A DNA stretch of 5,965 bases from Thermotogae bacterium (GTDB lineage Bacteria; Thermotogota; Thermotogae; Thermotogales; DSM-5069): NCBI GenBank assembly GCA_003641785.1, contig QNAO01000067.1, positions 1 through 5,965 of the forward strand, read 5' to 3'. Under the pieces are notes generated by a model. It worked only from the letters and a program-made list of their open reading frames with translations. It had not been told where the DNA came from and made no database searches. Shown in pieces: positions 1 through 4,414 of this stretch (positions are counted from its first letter, which is position 1; the number at the start of each line of letters is the position of its first letter). The translations under genes and the position numbers were made by a program.

Positions 1-341
1 ATCTTGAGGATATCAAATAACATAGTCCAACTACCGAGATCTAAAATCTTTTTTCTGAGATACAAAACTTTTCTGGAAAGCCCTAAAGATTTTTCCCTAA
101 CACTTTCTTTTTATCCTGGATCATCAGCCCGTTGAAGAGCGTTCCCATATCTTGGAGAATACTAACTGATGTGATAGAACATAAATGTAAATTAGTAAAT
201 TCGCATTTAGTGTTTAATACCAGCCTTTTGAAATCAAGGAATGGAATAAGAGAAGCTTTGTCACTGAAAAGCTCAGGTTATCTGAGAATACCGGAATGAT
301 TCAGGAATAGAATTTTTTCGATAACCATCTCAGAATTACTT
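1..341. other. Region without a convincing gene, downstream of the operon
   Basis: I see no gene here that I can support. The minus strand has a 64-codon stop-free stretch from about 276 to a TAG at 83-85, with its first ATG only at 148. It also has a second open stretch from 110 that runs off the left edge with no ribosome binding site. The plus strand is open in frame 1 from the edge to a TGA at 133-135. None of these translations resembles a family I recognise. The region could be a 3' untranslated or intergenic spacer, or decayed coding sequence. The only structured element I can point to is a short hairpin at 272-286, listed separately. Confidence 0.5.
266..286 (-). terminator. Weak candidate terminator hairpin after the last operon gene
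   Basis: On the minus strand, CTCAG (286-282) and CTGAG (276-272) form a perfect 5-bp stem around a 5-base loop. One C and four T residues follow (271-267). It lies about 55 bases downstream of the glycosidase stop codon at 342-344, where an operon terminator would be plausible. The stem is short and the T tract is only four long, so this is a weak candidate. The real transcript may end elsewhere or by Rho. Confidence 0.22.
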
Positions 342-2756
342 CTATTTTGCGTTTATAACGAACATCATCTGACCAAAGTAGTCATCATTCCACAAAGTGA
401 TAAGAGCTTTAAGTGGGAATTTCCTGGTTATATATTTTTGATTGAAATAGTCGTATTGTTTTCTCAGAGAATCGAGAGGAATTTTCAAGGTGTAACTCGC
501 ATTGGTAAATTCAAAGTTTATAAACCCACCAAATGGTCTCAATTCAAGTTCACCTTTGATTAAACATTCTTGAGCAATAGGTTGGCCATCAATTCTCTCA
601 ACACTTAAAGAAATCTCCAGAGTGTTGTCAACAACTTCATAATCAGCACTTATATTAAGCCAGTTTGAAAATCTCTTTATAATAGCCGCCTTTTTTTCCT
701 GCAAAACTGAAGGGTTTGAAACGTAAGCCTTTAGGTAATTTGCAAATTCATTTGAGCCAGTGATTTCTATATCGCTGATTTCAGAATCTCCCTTCACATA
801 TAAGACATCCGAAGCGCCTGGTTGAAGTTCAATTTCAAAGGACTCCCCACTTTGATTTATTTTTGACGTACCAAGAAGGCTTCTGACCTGACGATTAGAA
901 GGCATCTTAATTGCTATCTTTCCTGCCCGTCTACCTATATTTATAAGAATAAGAGCGTGATTATTTCCATCGGAGATATCAAAGGTTTCTATATAACCAC
1001 CATACTTGTTCAGATTTGTAAATACCATTTCCGGTTCTACAAGTTCTTTTAAAAGTTGGGTAATGATATTTGCCTTCATGAAATCGTTAGGGATTTTTTT
1101 AAGTTTGTATATCTTTCCTGAACCAAGTTCCATAACTTCGCAGTTTTCGTTCGTTTCAATTGTTTCAGCTTCTTCGAAAAGATTTTCTTCGACGGGATGC
1201 AGGAACTCATCAAAAAGGGCGAATTTTTCATCTGTTATCATTGTTCCGCCTGACTTCACATACTCGATTAGTTCTTTTGCCTTACTGGAATCAACAATGG
1301 AGTTTTCTATGTTTATTATTACAGGATATCTTTTCACAATTCGCTCTCTAAGGGTATAGTCTGTAAGAAAGTTCTTTGCGATATGTTCAGGTATCAATCT
1401 TCTGTGAAGTTCTGTCCAGATGGACTCCCAGCCGTATAATAACCACTGAATGTTTGAAACGTACACCCCGACTTCCGGTAGAACCGGCACCATGTGATCG
1501 AGATAGAAGGACATCTCCTCAATTTCGCCAAATATCTTTTTGACTTCTTCTTCTGCTTGTGTGCCTTTTATTCCCCAAGTTCCGTCATGGGTTGCACCCT
1601 TCCACTGAACCAATCCAATATGCCATGCTCCCATTCCTATGGCCTCATAAATATATCGCCGTGCAGCTTCGGGGGTATAAGAAGTTCCACCTCCCTGAGC
1701 TGAAGGGTTGGTTTTTCTATAAGCCATTCTTCCTGGTGAAACAGGTTTTTGAAAGCCGTTCAAAAATTCAAAGTACATCAAGTTGAAGTAGTCGGGGTCC
1801 GAATCTACGATTATTTGACCAGTTTCAAAACCATCTGAATTTGCGGCATAACCCGAGAGATCCATTCCAAGTAATGCTCTCATGTAGTCTTTATATACAG
1901 TTCCATGTACTGGTGCTAAAATGAGAGTTCTGGCATCATTTTTTATAATCTCTTGATACTGAAACTCAAAATTTTCGCTCATGTTATCTTCTCTAAAAAG
2001 CAGCCAGTCTAAAACTTTCAGATGTTTCTCCATCGTGTTTACAGGTGGCTCAATTTCTTCCCACGATGTGTAAGAAGTTCCCCATAGATAGTTAAGCTTA
2101 TCCAAGGTATAGTATTTAAGCTTCAACCACTCTCTGAAATGAATCAGTGTTATCTCGTTGTAATCAGTCCATCTGTTCGGGAAGAAGTATGTAGGGTACA
2201 TTTGTTCTCCACCCATTGCCCAATATTTTACTTTCCCTTCGTTGTCAATCGATGTTATCGCATTGATATACTCTTGCGTTCCTTTGACTATTACAGGTCT
2301 ATCAAATCCTGGCCATCGGCTCTTTATCTGTTCGTTGTTTTGAACGATCTCTCTATTTTGGTCTAACATGGCAACCTCTGGAAATTTTATAAAGAACCAT
2401 TCGGGATAGTGTTGGTACCATGATTGGTTCCTTGCACCTATGTGCGATACCATGCTCATATCTAGATCTTTCATTAATTGGATGTAATCTTTAAAATATT
2501 TAACGGCGGCGGGATCAACTCCAACACCAAATTCCGTACCAGTCGCAGGTACTGGAATCCATGGCAAATCATGTGTGGCAACATTAGCACCATCAAGTTT
2601 TTGTAGATCTTGTTCTACCCAGGAAGCATAAAAGCCATGATATTGGCCCGGTCTTTCCACAACTGTGAAATATATGGGATCAAGCACAAGTTCTGAATAT
2701 GAAAAAATAAGAGAGCCAACCAGCAAAAGTGCCAAAATAATTATTTTGTTTTTCAT
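342..2756 (-). CDS. Secreted GH42-like glycosidase (beta-galactosidase superfamily), complete
   Basis: This is an 804-residue exported protein related to GH42 beta-galactosidases. Residues 1-21 form a signal peptide (MKNK, then a hydrophobic core, cleavage near S19-Y-S21). Residues about 25-400 look like a TIM barrel. The segment at 207-238 (FREW, KYYTLDKLNYLWGT, SWEEIEPP) is typical of the GH42 barrel. E184 in WAMGGEQ is the candidate acid/base, although clan A enzymes usually have Asn before this Glu. I find no obvious nucleophile Glu in 337-345 (KPVSPGR), so activity is uncertain. Residues about 425-560 resemble the GH42 trimerisation domain (EYVKSGGTMITDE), 565-655 are beta-rich, and 660-804 form a module I do not recognise, containing LRPFGG and QYDY. 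The ATG lies 19 bases after the upstream stop; its ribosome site (AAGGCGG) is degenerate. The substrate is not deducible. Confidence is high for a glycosidase-like fold and lower for beta-galactosidase activity. Confidence 0.85.
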   Translation of the reverse strand: MKNKIIILALLLVGSLIFSYSELVLDPIYFTVVERPGQYHGFYASWVEQDLQKLDGANVATHDLPWIPVPATGTEFGVGVDPAAVKYFKDYIQLMKDLDMSMVSHIGARNQSWYQHYPEWFFIKFPEVAMLDQNREIVQNNEQIKSRWPGFDRPVIVKGTQEYINAITSIDNEGKVKYWAMGGEQMYPTYFFPNRWTDYNEITLIHFREWLKLKYYTLDKLNYLWGTSYTSWEEIEPPVNTMEKHLKVLDWLLFREDNMSENFEFQYQEIIKNDARTLILAPVHGTVYKDYMRALLGMDLSGYAANSDGFETGQIIVDSDPDYFNLMYFEFLNGFQKPVSPGRMAYRKTNPSAQGGGTSYTPEAARRYIYEAIGMGAWHIGLVQWKGATHDGTWGIKGTQAEEEVKKIFGEIEEMSFYLDHMVPVLPEVGVYVSNIQWLLYGWESIWTELHRRLIPEHIAKNFLTDYTLRERIVKRYPVIINIENSIVDSSKAKELIEYVKSGGTMITDEKFALFDEFLHPVEENLFEEAETIETNENCEVMELGSGKIYKLKKIPNDFMKANIITQLLKELVEPEMVFTNLNKYGGYIETFDISDGNNHALILINIGRRAGKIAIKMPSNRQVRSLLGTSKINQSGESFEIELQPGASDVLYVKGDSEISDIEITGSNEFANYLKAYVSNPSVLQEKKAAIIKRFSNWLNISADYEVVDNTLEISLSVERIDGQPIAQECLIKGELELRPFGGFINFEFTNASYTLKIPLDSLRKQYDYFNQKYITRKFPLKALITLWNDDYFGQMMFVINAK
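1740..1805. repeat. 66-base perfect direct repeat, copy in the complete glycosidase
   Basis: This block is identical, base for base, to 5900-5965. It encodes residues 318-339 of the complete glycosidase, from DSDPDYF to FQKPV, in the same reading frame as the other copy. The adjoining sequence (1681-1739 versus 5841-5899) matches only partly, with many synonymous and non-synonymous differences. The identity therefore stops abruptly on the left side. On the right, the comparison is cut off by the window edge. Confidence 0.95.
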
Positions 2757-2770
2757 AATCCCGCCGCCTT
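2757..2770 (-). promoter_or_regulatory. Degenerate ribosome binding site of the complete glycosidase
   Basis: The leader reads AAGGCGGCGGGATT directly before ATG. It matches the layout of the next upstream gene's leader (AAGGAGGTAAGATT-ATG), but the central A of AAGGAGG is C and the distal T is also changed. Pairing to the 16S anti-Shine-Dalgarno should be weaker. The site still fixes the start, because the signal peptide begins right at this ATG. Confidence 0.55.
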
Positions 2771-2775
2771 TAGAT

Positions 2776-3477
2776 TCAGTATGCTATTTCAACACTGAAC
2801 TCGAATGTCTTTCCAGCTTCGAGAGTTGGAAGTTCAGAGATATCTGCATTGTTCCAGTAGATGTTAAAAGCTATTCTTATGAAGCTTGGACCCCATTGTC
2901 TAAGGTCAACAATGGTGGTAGAAAAAGGCTTTGTGAATGTCAATACAAGCTGATTTTCTCCTGGGTCAACAACAATTTTTTCCAACTGACCTCCCCAGAT
3001 GTCATTATCTGAACCCCAGTAAGTTCCTGCATCGCCTACGTTGACTGTTTTGGTTGTCCCATCATCGAAGTATGCAACGATATCCTTGTGAGCGTAAGTC
3101 TCGGTAAAGAGATCCACACTACATTCGATTGCCCTTAACTGCAAGGCTTCATAAAGAGTCCAGCTTGCATTGATTTTTGCCTTGTCTTCCAAAACAGTTA
3201 CTTTGTGTTCAAAATCGACAGACATTCCAATAGTGCCTGCATAAATCGTTTCAGTTGCTGAAACTGCTTTTGGATAACCAAGAGCTACTTCCGTAGAACC
3301 ATCCATTTGGTCACTCCTAAACCACGTCCTATCAGCCCAGTTGCTGGAGAACTTAAAAATCTCCACACCATCGCGATAACCACAAATTACCCCTGTGGAA
3401 CTTCCTTTGATTTCAATAGCAGCGAAAGTAATTGATACAAGGAAGAGCATGATCACAAAAATGAGAAGTTTTTTCAT
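2776..3477 (-). CDS. Secreted beta-rich protein of unknown family
   Basis: This is a 233-residue protein. Residues 1-20 form a clear signal peptide (MKK, then a hydrophobic run, ending near TFA19-A20), so the mature part of about 213 residues is exported. No lipobox Cys or further membrane segment is visible, so it is probably soluble or loosely surface-bound. The mature part alternates short hydrophobic strands with turns and is rich in Trp, Tyr and Asp. Notable motifs are NWADRTWFRSDQM (46-58), TYWGSDNDIWGGQ (152-164), LRQWGPSFIRIAF (192-204) and a terminal strand after LEAGKTFEF. This resembles a beta-sandwich, perhaps carbohydrate-binding, but that is inference. It has Cys32 and Cys119. 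It starts 13 bases after the nucleoside hydrolase stop with an excellent ribosome site, and ends 19 bases before the complete glycosidase, so it probably works with the exported glycosidases. I do not recognise a family. Confidence 0.85.
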   Translation of the reverse strand: MKKLLIFVIMLFLVSITFAAIEIKGSSTGVICGYRDGVEIFKFSSNWADRTWFRSDQMDGSTEVALGYPKAVSATETIYAGTIGMSVDFEHKVTVLEDKAKINASWTLYEALQLRAIECSVDLFTETYAHKDIVAYFDDGTTKTVNVGDAGTYWGSDNDIWGGQLEKIVVDPGENQLVLTFTKPFSTTIVDLRQWGPSFIRIAFNIYWNNADISELPTLEAGKTFEFSVEIAY

Positions 3478-3483
3478 AATCTT

Positions 3484-3490
3484 ACCTCCT
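3484..3490 (-). promoter_or_regulatory. Strong Shine-Dalgarno site of the secreted beta-rich protein
   Basis: AGGAGGT lies 6 bases (AAGATT) before the ATG at 3477. It directly abuts the TGA stop of the nucleoside hydrolase at 3493-3491. The site decides the start and supports translation coupled to the preceding cistron. Confidence 0.85.
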
Positions 3491-4414
3491 TCAGTTAGCC
3501 TTAAAGGCTTGTTTGTAGATGTTTAACGTTAATTCTAGAAGTTCTGGCGCATATACATCTATAGCCGTCTTTATGGGTTCCCCCCCTTCAACTATCAAAG
3601 TTTTTCCGTAATCCCTTGATTTTTGACTAATTACGACAGACAATGGAATTTCTTTGAAAGTAAATAGAGTTTCGTCATCCAAATATACAAACGGCAGAAG
3701 ATCATGAAGAGGTATACCATCTTTGTTAAAAGGCATTTCAAACCACGACTCTGTGGCTTCCCTTAGCCAATCGAATATATCTGATTCAGTGGAAATTTGG
3801 AGAAGAGTCTCACGTCTTAATCTTGTCTTCATGGTTACATCAAGAGGAAACAGGACTTTCTCAAATTGCCCTTCAAAAACAATCTTTGCCGCATCAGGAT
3901 CGCAAAGGACATTCCATTCCGGTAAAGGTTCTTTCTTTTTTGGCCAATAAACAGCTCCTCCCATGATCAACACTCTTTTTACAGAATCGGCGAATCCTGG
4001 TTCCTTTAACATTGCTTCTGCAATTGTGGTCATGGGACCAATTGATATTAGCGTGATTTCTTTTGGATTTTTAAGCACTTCATTGATGAGAAAATCGACA
4101 CCACCAAGCTGTACAACATTTGTCTCGGATTCAAAAATACTGTCGATTTCCTTAGCTCTCTCTGAAATAAGGCTCCTTTTTAGAGGTATTTCGCAACCTT
4201 CGTAAACCGGAATATCCTTCCTGCCAAGCTTGGATAAAAATATTCCAATAGAGCGATTCACTTGATCAAGTGGCGAATTTCCATATGTTGTTACTATTCC
4301 CTTTATGTCAACGTTATCTGATAAAATACCATAAAGAATCGCATAGGCATCATCAGGATCTTTCTGGAAAAGTTTAAGAGAAATATCTGTGACTACTATT
4401 ACTTTTTCCTTCAT
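3491..4414 (-). CDS. Inosine-uridine-type nucleoside hydrolase, probable separate cistron
   Basis: Read from the ATG at 4414 this is 307 residues, the normal length for a free-standing nucleoside hydrolase, which cleaves the N-glycosidic bond of ribonucleosides to base plus ribose. Family features in order are VVTD10, D19-PDDAYA, VTTYGN46, LISIGPMTT (122-130), VLIMGG (148-153), EWN168-VLCDPDAA, LDVT (191-194), H237-D238 and IVEGG (274-278). N46, N168, H237 and D238 match substrate- or metal-binding positions known from the Crithidia enzyme. The N-terminal metal loop is abnormal: ten residues separate D10 from D21-D22 where the classic DxDPGxDD motif has three, and the first Asp of that motif is Val8. 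There is no signal peptide, so this product would be cytoplasmic. A perfect ribosome site precedes this ATG. The frame also continues upstream into a glycosidase with no stop; see the longer entry. The exact substrate is unknown. Confidence 0.82.
   Translation of the reverse strand: MKEKVIVVTDISLKLFQKDPDDAYAILYGILSDNVDIKGIVTTYGNSPLDQVNRSIGIFLSKLGRKDIPVYEGCEIPLKRSLISERAKEIDSIFESETNVVQLGGVDFLINEVLKNPKEITLISIGPMTTIAEAMLKEPGFADSVKRVLIMGGAVYWPKKKEPLPEWNVLCDPDAAKIVFEGQFEKVLFPLDVTMKTRLRRETLLQISTESDIFDWLREATESWFEMPFNKDGIPLHDLLPFVYLDDETLFTFKEIPLSVVISQKSRDYGKTLIVEGGEPIKTAIDVYAPELLELTLNIYKQAFKAN

Noticed and set aside
276..332. Inverted repeat GGTTATC (276-282) / GATAACC (320-326), with TGAGA/TCTCA beside it
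   Set aside because: The two arm pairs cross rather than nest and the loop is long. Each is only 5-7 bases, which is easily chance in this sequence.
1006..1359. Plus-strand open frame of 117 codons inside the complete glycosidase
   Set aside because: It lies wholly opposite a convincing domain-bearing gene, has no ribosome site or recognisable motif, and its composition looks like a reverse-frame shadow. The same applies to the other plus-strand frames opposite the operon genes.
2665..3012. Plus-strand open frame spanning the gap between the secreted protein and the complete glycosidase
   Set aside because: It runs antisense across one gene's signal peptide and the other's C-terminus, has no ribosome site, and its translation is not protein-like.
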